The notes below the pieces were generated by a model. That model did no database searches. It saw nothing but the letters and a program-made list of their open reading frames with translations, and was not told where the DNA came from. Position numbers and translations under genes: made by a program. Below, one piece after another: positions 23,260 through 30,542 of a stretch of 39,392 nucleotides of DNA (its first letter is position 1; the number at the start of each line of letters is the position of its first letter). The stretch is from Desulfobacteraceae bacterium. GTDB taxonomy: Bacteria; Desulfobacterota; Desulfobacteria; Desulfobacterales; ETH-SRB1. The stretch spans positions 1 to 39,392 of the forward strand of contig VMSQ01000287.1 of assembly GCA_013792055.1 (NCBI GenBank), given 5' to 3'.

Positions 23260-24657
23260 TTGTCAAATTTAAGCATAGAAGCAAAAGTCGGTGTTTTTGT
23301 TGTAATTGGAATTATAATTCTTGGATACATGTCCATGAGGCTGGGGAAGCTTGGTTTTAAAATGGATAAGGGATATGAAGTTAAGGTATATTTTGATTCA
23401 GCATCCGGCCTTGAAGAAGATGTTTCGGTTGAAATAGCGGGTGTTGAAGTGGGCAGGGTCAGCAAGGTTTTGCTTGAAGACGGAAAGGCGCTGGTAATTC
23501 TTCGAATAGATTCCAATGTTAAACTTAGAAAAGATGTTAAAGCTTCGATCGGAACCAGGGGAATACTTGGTGATAAATATGTTGTGCTGGTTCAGGGCTC
23601 TTCGGCAGCTCCCTTGATTGAACCGGGTGGGCGCATTGTCAGCACTACCACTGCAACAGATTTGGATAGCCTGATGAATGTTCTCGGAGAGGTGGCAAAA
23701 AATATCAGCACGCTGACACGTTCGTTTGCGAATGTAATGGGAGGTGAAAAAGGCGAAGCCTCACTTCGTTCAATAGTGGATTCTATGCAGGCTGTGGCTG
23801 AAACTCTGAACAGAACCGTGCAGGAAAACAACGAAGAGCTTGTAAAAATAATAGCAAATCTTTCCGAGTTCTCGGCAACAATAAATGAAATTTCATCAAA
23901 GATTAATAAAGGTGAAGGAAGTATAGGGAAATTAATTAACGAAGAAGATACGGTCGAAAAGTTAAACGGGACTCTTGCGTCACTTAAAGAAATAACTGAA
24001 AAGATAAACAGGGGAGAAGGATCAATAGGGAAGCTTCTTAATGATGAAGAAACTGTAGAAACTCTAAATTCAACCCTTACCAGCATAAATGATTATATGC
24101 AAAAACAGGAATCTTTCAGAACATATCTGGATTACAGGGGAGAATATCTTTTTGACAGCAATGATGTTAAATCCTACCTTAGTCTTCGTATTCAACCAAG
24201 GGAGGACAAGTATTATTTGCTTCAGGTTGTTGATGACCCGGGTGGAGTGGAATCCGTAACCGATATTACAACGACTACAAACGGAGTAACCACGACAGAA
24301 CATATTGAAAAGAAGGAAAAAAATGAAATTAAATTTTCAGCCCAAATTGCCAAGCGTTACTATGACCTTGGCTTGCGCGGTGGAATTTTTGAATCTACAG
24401 GCGGTTTCGCATTTGATTACTATCTTTTAAAAGATCGCCTGACCCTCTCAATGGAAGCCTTTGATTTTGATTCAGACAGCAACGCTCACTTGAAATTCAA
24501 AGCAGATTTTACACCATTTAAGCATTTATATATAACCTCGGGCTTTGATGATTTTATAAGCGATGAGGGTAATGAATCTTTTTTTATCGGGGCTGGAATT
24601 AACTTTTTAGATGAAGATATAACGACCATTCTTTCGGATCTTCCATTTTATAAATAA
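23260..24657 (+). CDS. mlaD: Long MCE-domain protein MlaD with possible C-terminal beta-barrel region
   Basis: This is the substrate-binding subunit of the Mla-type transporter. The likely start is TTG at 23260 after an AGGGG site. One membrane helix (about 9-27, VGVFVVIGIIILGYMSM) precedes the MCE domain (about 37-115: VKVYFDSASGLEEDVSVEIA to RGILGDKYVVLVQG). A helical region of about 125-280 contains two near-identical repeats (GEGSIGKLINEEDTVEKLNG and GEGSIGKLLNDEETVETLNS). The last 170 residues alternate polar and hydrophobic residues in strand-like blocks (LTLSMEAFDFDSDSNAHLKF, FIGAGINFLDED), as in outer-membrane barrel proteins. At 465 residues it is more than twice the length of E. coli MlaD and could span the periplasm. 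Confidence 0.85.
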   Translation: MSNLSIEAKVGVFVVIGIIILGYMSMRLGKLGFKMDKGYEVKVYFDSASGLEEDVSVEIAGVEVGRVSKVLLEDGKALVILRIDSNVKLRKDVKASIGTRGILGDKYVVLVQGSSAAPLIEPGGRIVSTTTATDLDSLMNVLGEVAKNISTLTRSFANVMGGEKGEASLRSIVDSMQAVAETLNRTVQENNEELVKIIANLSEFSATINEISSKINKGEGSIGKLINEEDTVEKLNGTLASLKEITEKINRGEGSIGKLLNDEETVETLNSTLTSINDYMQKQESFRTYLDYRGEYLFDSNDVKSYLSLRIQPREDKYYLLQVVDDPGGVESVTDITTTTNGVTTTEHIEKKEKNEIKFSAQIAKRYYDLGLRGGIFESTGGFAFDYYLLKDRLTLSMEAFDFDSDSNAHLKFKADFTPFKHLYITSGFDDFISDEGNESFFIGAGINFLDEDITTILSDLPFYK

Positions 24658-24662
24658 CAACG

Positions 24663-24795
24663 ACGGCTTCGTAAAAAAGTCGTCACTCCGGTGAAAACCG
24701 GAGTCCAGATGATCTGTAACCACTTGAAAAGACTGGATTCCAGCTTTCGCTGGAATGACGGTTAAGATGATTTTTGGTCTTTTTACGAATTCATC
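24663..24795. mobile_element. MITE-like element, copy 5
   Basis: The left end is GACGGCTTCGTAAAAAAGTCG and the right end is CTTTTTACGAATTCATC. The interior CCGGTGAAAACCGG and CTTTCGCTGGAATGACGG hairpins match the other copies. It sits between the convergent stops of mlaD and the TPR membrane protein. No clear target duplication remains. Confidence 0.8.
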
Positions 24796-24799
24796 AAAA

Positions 24800-25498
24800 T
24801 TAAAGGCTGTGGAATATTTTTTCTTCAGCTAAATCTGTGTAGCTGGAATCTTTATAGTCAGAAATAATTTTATTAAAAGCCTCAACGCTTTTGTCTTTGT
24901 TTCCCATCACAGCATAAAGCCGTCCTAAATTAAAAAGGGTTTCGTCTTTAATTTTATCATCAGGTCCGGATAAAATTTTATTAAAATATTCTACAGCAGC
25001 GGTGTAATCTTTTTTTCCTTCGCGTGAGTATGCAATACCGTTAAATATGAGGTTTTTAACAAATGGATTATTTTCAAAGCCGGAAAGGGCTTTATTATAT
25101 AATTCCGTCGCCCTGTCAAACTCACCGGCATTGTAACAGATATTTGCATACATAACAGTTGCCAGCTTTGCACTATCTTTGCCCCAGTTGTTTTCAACAA
25201 TCTGAATAAAATCGTCTGATACTTCCTGGTATGCTTTTACAGCTCCTTGCTCGGTTTTAATTTTTTCATATTTGGCCAAACAGTTTGCAAGCATAACAGA
25301 AGCTTTACTTTCAGCTCTGTCTGAATAATAATAAAAAGAAGAAATAGCGACTATTATAAGCATAATCGCGATAGCCACTGATAATAAAAAAGTTTTATAT
25401 TTTGCCAGAAATACGACGATTTTTGTGGTTAAGGAAATAAATTTATCAGGCTCTTCTAACTCTCTTTTTCGTGACCGGGTTACGCGTTTTTTCGCCAC
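24800..25498 (-). CDS. Membrane-anchored TPR protein (YfgM-like)
   Basis: This 232-residue protein has a basic N-terminus (MAKKRVTRSRKRELEEPDKF), one membrane helix at about 35-57 (FLLSVAIAIMLIIVAISSFY) and a C-terminal domain of three to four TPR-like hairpins. Examples are ANICYNAGEFDRATELYNKA, GKKDYTAAVEYFNKIL and GRLYAVMGNKDKSVEAFNKI. This layout matches the YfgM/TPR_21-type proteins that sit beside the Sec translocon and help envelope folding. The family link is by architecture only; other single-pass TPR proteins look similar. Confidence 0.7.
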   Translation of the reverse strand: MAKKRVTRSRKRELEEPDKFISLTTKIVVFLAKYKTFLLSVAIAIMLIIVAISSFYYYSDRAESKASVMLANCLAKYEKIKTEQGAVKAYQEVSDDFIQIVENNWGKDSAKLATVMYANICYNAGEFDRATELYNKALSGFENNPFVKNLIFNGIAYSREGKKDYTAAVEYFNKILSGPDDKIKDETLFNLGRLYAVMGNKDKSVEAFNKIISDYKDSSYTDLAEEKIFHSL

Positions 25499-25957
25499 AA
25501 TTCCTCCTTTATTATTTTTTTTGGACAGGATTTACAAGATATTCAGGATTTAAATTATCTAAACTTTTCCTGTTAATCCAAATCTAAATCCTTATACATT
25601 GATACACATCTTCTTCATGTTGTAATTATATTTTATGATTTACTGGATAGCTACAATGAGAGTTGGTTTTGTTTGTGCACTTAAACTTAAAATAAAATCT
25701 TGTTTATCCCTGGCCCAGACCGAACACATTGGCTTAAACGAGCTGATTCAGGAGTATAATACCAGAGTAAACCCTGGCCCAGACCGGTATATAGACTTAA
25801 GTGAGCTAATTTTCCGGTTCCAACAGGAAATACAGTTGGCCAGTCATGGTGTTGCATAGCACCAGGGCGGGCTTAATATCTAAATTAAATCGGATAGCGC
25901 CAGGGCAGGCCTGTTATCCTGTCAGATTTTTTTTCAAAACGCTAAATTGCTATCAAT
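25499..25957. repeat. Intergenic region with ACAGGAT repeat and short direct repeats
   Basis: At 25514-25590 GGACAGGATTTACAAGATAT faces TTTTCCTGTTAATCCAAATC, a degenerate copy of the ACAGGATTTA word repeat. At about 25708-25825 two diverged direct copies of CCTGGCCCAGACCG lead into GGCTTAAACGAGCTGATT and GACTTAAGTGAGCTAATT. At about 25855-25920 ATAGCACCAGGGCGGGC is echoed by ATAGCGCCAGGGCAGGC. The 74-aa frame at 25635-25859 crosses these repeats; I do not accept it as a gene without a homologue. The promoter of the SH3 gene is not here, as that gene reads leftward from 26419. Confidence 0.5.
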
Positions 25958-26419
25958 TTACCAGACTAAAGATTTGTGAATCCAGCCCGTATCTCCATCA
26001 GCATGCTGAACATAAATCCAGTTGCCTTTGCGCTTTAAAATTTTAAATGGAATTCCTTCCTTGATGGTGAATAAAATTTCAAATTTTGTGTCTGGGCCTG
26101 ATCGGACGTTACATTTTTCATTATTTGTAATAACTGACGGTATGTTACTGACAAGAGACTTGTGAATCCACCCTTTATCTCCCTCAAAATCTTGAAAATG
26201 ATACCAGTTACCGGACTTTTTCAGAACAAGAATTGGATGATATTTTCCAACCTTCCACAGGATGTCATGCGCGTTTCCAGGCCCGGAGCGTATGTTGGCT
26301 ATAGAAGATATAATTGTCAGGCGTTCTGCAAAGGCAATACTACTGAAAATAATGCTCAGGGCTATTGAAATAGAAGCGATAGAACAAGCTTTAATCAGGA
26401 TAGAAGCTCTACTTCGCAT
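25958..26419 (-). CDS. Exported protein with two bacterial SH3 (SH3b) domains
   Basis: This 153-residue protein has a signal peptide (about residues 1-31, ending SSIAFA) and two SH3b modules. The first (about 33-91) is SSIANIRSGPGNAHDILWKV to GDKGWIHKSLVS. The second (about 97-153) is NEKCNVRSGPDTKFEILFTI to GDTGWIHKSLVW. The NxRSGP and GWIHKSLV signatures are diagnostic. Such domains usually bind peptidoglycan or other cell-wall ligands in the periplasm; there is no catalytic domain. The start overlaps the upstream MBL-fold gene by 25 bp, so the two are probably co-translated. Confidence 0.82.
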   Translation of the reverse strand: MRSRASILIKACSIASISIALSIIFSSIAFAERLTIISSIANIRSGPGNAHDILWKVGKYHPILVLKKSGNWYHFQDFEGDKGWIHKSLVSNIPSVITNNEKCNVRSGPDTKFEILFTIKEGIPFKILKRKGNWIYVQHADGDTGWIHKSLVW

Positions 26420-27018
26420 ATTCCTTCAAGGTGTTTTTTAAATTTAACTGCATCTTCTTTTGATCCAACAATTGAATCAAAATGCATGGGGATTGCAATC
26501 TCAGGCTTCAGGCGCTTTACTGCCTCGACAGCCTCTTCAGCGGTCATCACATAAGTGCCTGAAACAGGCAGCAAGGCTATATCAGTTTCAAATTTGTCCA
26601 TTTCAGGGATAAGGTCTGTATCTCCGGCATGATAAATCCGGATTCCATCAACTGTTAGAATGAAGCCTAACCATCCATTGGTTTTTGGATGAAACGCCTT
26701 GTTGGTATTGTAAGCTTCGACCGCTTCAATTTGAACTCCGGAAACAGTTATTTTATCTCCTGGCTTTACAACTCTGACATTGCCGGAAAGTTTTTTGGCT
26801 GATTCCGCTTCAGTAACGATTACGGTCTCCGGTTTTTTTATTTTATCAATATCTTCAATTGAACAATGATCATAGTGAGAATGAGTAATCAGGATTATGT
26901 CTGCCGGCACGATTTCCTTTATCTGAAATGGATCGATGACAATTATTTTGTCATGCGCATTTATTGCGAATCCGGAATGTCCAAGCCATTTAATGTTTTT
27001 CAGCATGTTTTGCGGCAT
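26395..27018 (-). CDS. Metallo-beta-lactamase-fold hydrolase (UPF0173-type)
   Basis: This 207-residue MBL-fold protein has the metal-binding motif THSHYDHCS, an upstream WLGHSGFAI strand, the HAGDTDLIPEM motif and a final IPMHFDS. These are signatures of the UPF0173/YtkL group of small metal-dependent hydrolases, whose physiological substrate is unknown. The track's start at 27039 lies in repeat-like sequence; the ATG at 27018 has an AGAGGAC site. It lies between the phosphatase and SH3b genes on the same strand and overlaps the latter by 25 bp. Confidence 0.88.
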   Translation of the reverse strand: MPQNMLKNIKWLGHSGFAINAHDKIIVIDPFQIKEIVPADIILITHSHYDHCSIEDIDKIKKPETVIVTEAESAKKLSGNVRVVKPGDKITVSGVQIEAVEAYNTNKAFHPKTNGWLGFILTVDGIRIYHAGDTDLIPEMDKFETDIALLPVSGTYVMTAEEAVEAVKRLKPEIAIPMHFDSIVGSKEDAVKFKKHLEGICEVELLS

Positions 27019-27047
27019 GTCTGTCCTCTTTTGGTTCACGGTTCAAA

Positions 27048-27683
27048 TTATACACTATAAAATAAAAGTGCAGGCAATTCAACACAGGTTAGTTTGTTGC
27101 CGTAAACCGCTCCAGTATCAATTCCTATTTTGTTGGGCTCTACCAATGGTTCCACGTACGGTGTATGCCCAAAAACAACTCGTTTCCCAAAATCAAAATC
27201 CGAGTTTACGAAATCTTCGCGTATCCAGAGAAAATCTGCAGGATTCTGCATTTCAAGCGGAATGTTTTCTCTGAGTCCTGCATGCACAAATATATAGTTA
27301 TCGCTCTCATAATAAAGCGAGAGTGATTCAAAAAAATCAAGGTGTTCTTGAGGTATCAGGGGGGAACTGTTCGACCGGCTTCTTTTCATGTAGCTTTCCA
27401 AAGTCAACTGTCCTCCATTTATCAGATAGGTAAGACTGTCTTTTCCTGAAAGATATTTTTCCAGCATCTCTTCGTGGTTGCCCTTTAAAAATACAATTTT
27501 TTGAAAATGCTTTTTTAAATCAATCAGATATTCAACAACATCAAAAGAACTGGGACCTCTGTCAATATAATCTCCAAGGAATAAAAGGGTATCATTATCT
27601 CGATTTATATTGATTTTAGCCATAAGTTCACACAGCTTATCAAAACATCCATGTATGTCCCCTATGGCAAATATTTTTTCCAT
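27048..27683 (-). CDS. Calcineurin-type serine/threonine phosphatase
   Basis: This 211-residue metallophosphoesterase has GDIHGC, LGDYIDRGPSS, LKGNHEEM, FVHAGLR and FGHTPY in order, the full set of metal and catalytic motifs of PrpA/ApaH-like bacterial phosphatases. The ATG at 27683 follows a TTGAGGTT site and begins MEKIFAIGDIHG. The 20 extra residues in the ORF track are encoded by a palindromic repeat and are rejected. Members act on phosphoproteins or dinucleoside polyphosphates; sequence alone does not decide which. Confidence 0.88.
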   Translation of the reverse strand: MEKIFAIGDIHGCFDKLCELMAKININRDNDTLLFLGDYIDRGPSSFDVVEYLIDLKKHFQKIVFLKGNHEEMLEKYLSGKDSLTYLINGGQLTLESYMKRSRSNSSPLIPQEHLDFFESLSLYYESDNYIFVHAGLRENIPLEMQNPADFLWIREDFVNSDFDFGKRVVFGHTPYVEPLVEPNKIGIDTGAVYGNKLTCVELPALLFYSV

Positions 27684-27698
27684 CAACTTTAACCTCAA

Positions 27699-27846
27699 TT
27701 GATCGATTTTTGGCTCGATCTGCACTGACCTCTTGCGCATCAAGGATTCGCGAAAATCCTCGATATATCCACGGGTATGCCTGCGGTTTTCGCAAACCCT
27801 TATGCATCAAGATCTCAGCACATCTCTTCCCCAAAAAATCGCTCAA
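27699..27846. repeat. 148-bp imperfect palindrome between feoB and the phosphatase gene
   Basis: The ends TTGATCGATTTTTGG and CCAAAAAATCGCTCAA are complementary with few mismatches. Inside, GCGCATCAAGGATTCGCGAA faces the complement of GATGCATAAGGGTTTGCGAA. Each half also contains its own small hairpin (GGATTCGCGAAAATCC and GGTTTTCGCAAACC). The element starts 2 bp after the feoB stop TAA. The 68-aa frame in the ORF track here is read from this palindrome and is not a gene. Confidence 0.75.
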
Positions 27847-27847
27847 C

Positions 27848-29989
27848 TTACGTAAAACCTAAAATCTTTCCGCCCTGATAGACACAAAAGGCTGCCGCCC
27901 AGGCTATAGAAGTGCTGTAGCCCACGCTGAACAAAGTCCATTTCAGGGAACCGGTTTCCCGGCGTATTGTTGCTATTGTTGCGACACAAGGAAGATATAA
28001 CAACACAAAGACCATTAATGAAAGTGCGGAAAGAGACGTCATTTCAGAAGATAAAAGCGCATTCTTGAGAGCATCAGGTTCATCTGTTTCTTCGGTAGCA
28101 TAGAGTATTCCGAATGTGCTTACTACGATTTCTTTTGCAACAAAACCGGTAAGAAGCGCCACGCTGCCACGCCAGTCTATACCAATGGGAGCAAATACAG
28201 GGGCTATGGTTTTTCCAATACGGCCCATGAAAGATTTTTCAGCCTTTTCAGCTTGTTTAGCCCTTATAAGTTTTGTAATTGCGGCTTTTTTTTGTTTTTC
28301 CGTAAAAGACGCATCGATCTTATTTATTTCTTCATTGTAATCCATTGAATAGTTTATATTGCGTGGAAAAGCTGTGAGCATCCACACAATAACCGAGCCG
28401 ACAAGAATAATACCCCCCATTTTTTTCAGGAACATCTTGCTCCTGTCCCACATATGGATAATAAGGCTTTTTATCATTGGAACCCTGTAAGGGGGCAGCT
28501 CCATCACAAATGGAGCGTCAGCGCCTTTGAAAAGTGTAGACCGGAATAAACGTCCGGTTATAATTGAGAGGATGATGCCGATAATATATATTGAAAAAAT
28601 TACAGTTCCAGCTCTGGCGCTGAAAAAGGTGCCGGCAAGCAGAATATATATTGGCAGTTTGGCCGAACAGGACATAAATGGAGTAATCAGTATGGTAAGG
28701 ATTCTGTCTTTATTGCTTTCAAGGATACGGGTTGCCATTATAGCCGGAACATTGCAGCCGAACCCCATGAGCATGGGTATAAAAGATTTACCATGCAGCC
28801 CTATAAGATGCATTATCTTATCCATTAGAAAAGCCGCTCTTGACATATAACCAGTATCTTCGAAAATAGCGATGAAAAGGAAAAGTATCAGAATATTGGG
28901 AAGAAAAATTATAACGCTTCCAACACCTGCTATTATTCCGTTTAAGAGAAGATCTTTAAAAAGACTATCAGGAAGAGAGGTTTCTAATATTGTCGATAAC
29001 CAGTTAACTCCGTTGTCCAACCATTCCATTGGATAGGATCCAACAGCAAAAGTCGTCTGAAACATAATCCATATAAAGAGTATAAAGATAGGGAGCCCGA
29101 CAAATCTGTTCGTAAGGAGGAGGTCAACGTTTCTTGAAGTATCTATGCGCCGTTTTTTTGAAGTTGTTACAACTTCCTTTATGATTCCGGCTATAAATCC
29201 ATATCGCTCATCTGTCATTACTATTTCAGGATCGTCATCAAAACGGTCCAAAAGATGCTTGCGATGCGTCTCGACTTCCCGAAGAATTTCCAGGCTTTTA
29301 TTTCCGGTTTTTTGACGAATGCGTTCTCTAACGATTTTGTCATTTTCGAGAAGCTTTATAGCCGTCCATCGTATATTATAAGGAAAATTTTGTTCTAAGC
29401 GTTCTTCGATGAAGCTTTGAAGTTTTGAGATAGAGTCTTCAATATCCTTGCTGTATTTGACCTTGCGTTTTTGGGAGATCTTTGATTTTGACTCAGCCAG
29501 TTCAATGGCCGTTTTCAGTAAACTATCAATGCCTTTATTTTTGTTTCCTGTTGTGAAGACTACCGGGACATTTAGAAGCTCAGACATCTTTTCGGCATCA
29601 ATTTTGGTTCCCCGTGAAAATGCAACGTCAGCCATATTCAAAGCAAATAAAACCTTGCAGTCAAGTTCTCTTAACTGCGTGGCCAGGTAAAGGCTGCGTT
29701 CAAGGTTGGATGCGTCAATTATATCGATAACAACATCCGGGGACTCATCAAGAACAAAATCCCGCGCGACAATTTCTTCTATGGAAAAAGGGGTTAAACT
29801 GTAAGTTCCGGGAAGGTCGATAATTTTAAGATCATATCCATATTTACTTACAGCCCCTTCCTTTTTTTCAACTGTAACACCAGGCCAGTTCCCTACCTTT
29901 TGCCTTGTCCCGGTAATATTATTGAATATCGTTGTTTTGCCTGAATTCGGGTTGCCTGCAAGGGCTATTGTAAAGCTCTTTTTATGCAT
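27848..29989 (-). CDS. feoB: Ferrous iron transporter FeoB
   Basis: FeoB imports Fe2+ across the inner membrane. The 713-residue protein has an N-terminal G domain with G1 AGNPNSGKTTIFNNITG, G3 IDLPGTYSLTPFS and G4 LNMADVAF, a helical linker domain, and a membrane domain with two Gate regions. Cys and Gly-rich motifs in the membrane domain include MGFGCNVPAIMATRIL and TPFMSCSAKLPIYILLA, with LLYLPCVATIATIRRE near the end. The ATG at 29989 is preferred to the TTG at 29992. It is 9 bp downstream of feoA and downstream of a Fur-FeoA regulator, so iron control is likely. Confidence 0.96.
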   Translation of the reverse strand: MHKKSFTIALAGNPNSGKTTIFNNITGTRQKVGNWPGVTVEKKEGAVSKYGYDLKIIDLPGTYSLTPFSIEEIVARDFVLDESPDVVIDIIDASNLERSLYLATQLRELDCKVLFALNMADVAFSRGTKIDAEKMSELLNVPVVFTTGNKNKGIDSLLKTAIELAESKSKISQKRKVKYSKDIEDSISKLQSFIEERLEQNFPYNIRWTAIKLLENDKIVRERIRQKTGNKSLEILREVETHRKHLLDRFDDDPEIVMTDERYGFIAGIIKEVVTTSKKRRIDTSRNVDLLLTNRFVGLPIFILFIWIMFQTTFAVGSYPMEWLDNGVNWLSTILETSLPDSLFKDLLLNGIIAGVGSVIIFLPNILILFLFIAIFEDTGYMSRAAFLMDKIMHLIGLHGKSFIPMLMGFGCNVPAIMATRILESNKDRILTILITPFMSCSAKLPIYILLAGTFFSARAGTVIFSIYIIGIILSIITGRLFRSTLFKGADAPFVMELPPYRVPMIKSLIIHMWDRSKMFLKKMGGIILVGSVIVWMLTAFPRNINYSMDYNEEINKIDASFTEKQKKAAITKLIRAKQAEKAEKSFMGRIGKTIAPVFAPIGIDWRGSVALLTGFVAKEIVVSTFGILYATEETDEPDALKNALLSSEMTSLSALSLMVFVLLYLPCVATIATIRRETGSLKWTLFSVGYSTSIAWAAAFCVYQGGKILGFT

Positions 29990-29998
29990 CAAAGGTCT

Positions 29999-30223
29999 CT
30001 ATAATTTATCGACGGTTATGTTTGCAGCTTCTTCAACCCGAAGAGATATATGATAACCCTTTATAATCAATTCAAGCGGATCTTTCATGGGCGCATATTT
30101 TTCTACGTAAATTTCCGACCCCTTGGTTAGTCCCATTTCAAGTACCCTTCTGCGTAAGGCTCCATTCCCTCCTACACGGACAATTATTCCGGTTTGCCCC
30201 TCTTTCAGTTCGCTTAACAGCAT
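29999..30223 (-). CDS. feoA: Ferrous iron transport accessory protein FeoA
   Basis: FeoA is a small cytoplasmic SH3-like protein needed for FeoB-dependent Fe2+ uptake. The ATG at 30223, after a GGGAGAC site, gives a 74-residue protein (MLLSELKEGQTGIIVRVGGN). Its middle has the family segment LRRRVLEMGLTKGSEIYVEK and it ends ISLRVEEAANITVDKL. Nine bases separate it from feoB. The upstream 300 bp hold an 8-bp tandem repeat and its inverted partner, so its promoter lies close to repeat DNA. Confidence 0.93.
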   Translation of the reverse strand: MLLSELKEGQTGIIVRVGGNGALRRRVLEMGLTKGSEIYVEKYAPMKDPLELIIKGYHISLRVEEAANITVDKL

Positions 30224-30238
30224 TGTGAAGTCTCCCAA

Positions 30239-30542
30239 GTTAGTTCGCTTCGCTCACAATTGGAATATTGGAATATTGGAATGATGGGTTCTGGGGAGAT
30301 GTGACAGTGGTTTGTTGGCAAAGATCCACTTGACAAGGAAGTCAATAAATGAAAAACTTTTTTTAGCATCATCATCCCATCATCCCATCATTCCATCATT
30401 CCATCATTCCATCATTCCATCATTCCATCATTCCATCATTCCATCATTCCATCATTCCATCATTCCATGCGCGATGCAAAAAATCGAGGCCTCGAAACTC
30501 TCCTTTGCTTTCAATAAGTTGTAGAATTTCCGAGACGTATAA
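30239..30542. repeat. Intergenic region with a (CATTCCAT)n tandem array and inverted partner
   Basis: At 30373-30468 there are twelve 8-bp units, two CATCCCAT followed by ten CATTCCAT. At about 30259-30290 ATTGGAATATTGGAATGATGGG carries the complementary word, so the pair also follows the word-and-complement plan. The array is upstream of feoA and downstream of the Fur-FeoA gene. The 70-aa frame at 30312-30524 (SFHHSIIP repeats) is translated array and not a gene. No clear Fur box was found. Confidence 0.85.

Noticed and set aside
23060-23272. 70-aa frame between mlaF and mlaD
   Set aside because: It is read entirely from MITE copy 4.
25635-25859. 74-aa frame with repeated GLNELIQEYN/DLSELIFRFQ-like peptides
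   Set aside because: It coincides with diverged direct DNA repeats and has no clear ribosome site, so it is kept as repeat DNA rather than a gene.
27640-27846. 68-aa frame after feoB
   Set aside because: It is encoded by the 148-bp palindrome, and it starts at TTG and overlaps the phosphatase in another frame.
30312-30524. 70-aa frame with SFHHSIIP repeats
   Set aside because: It is a translation of the 8-bp tandem array with no other protein-like content.
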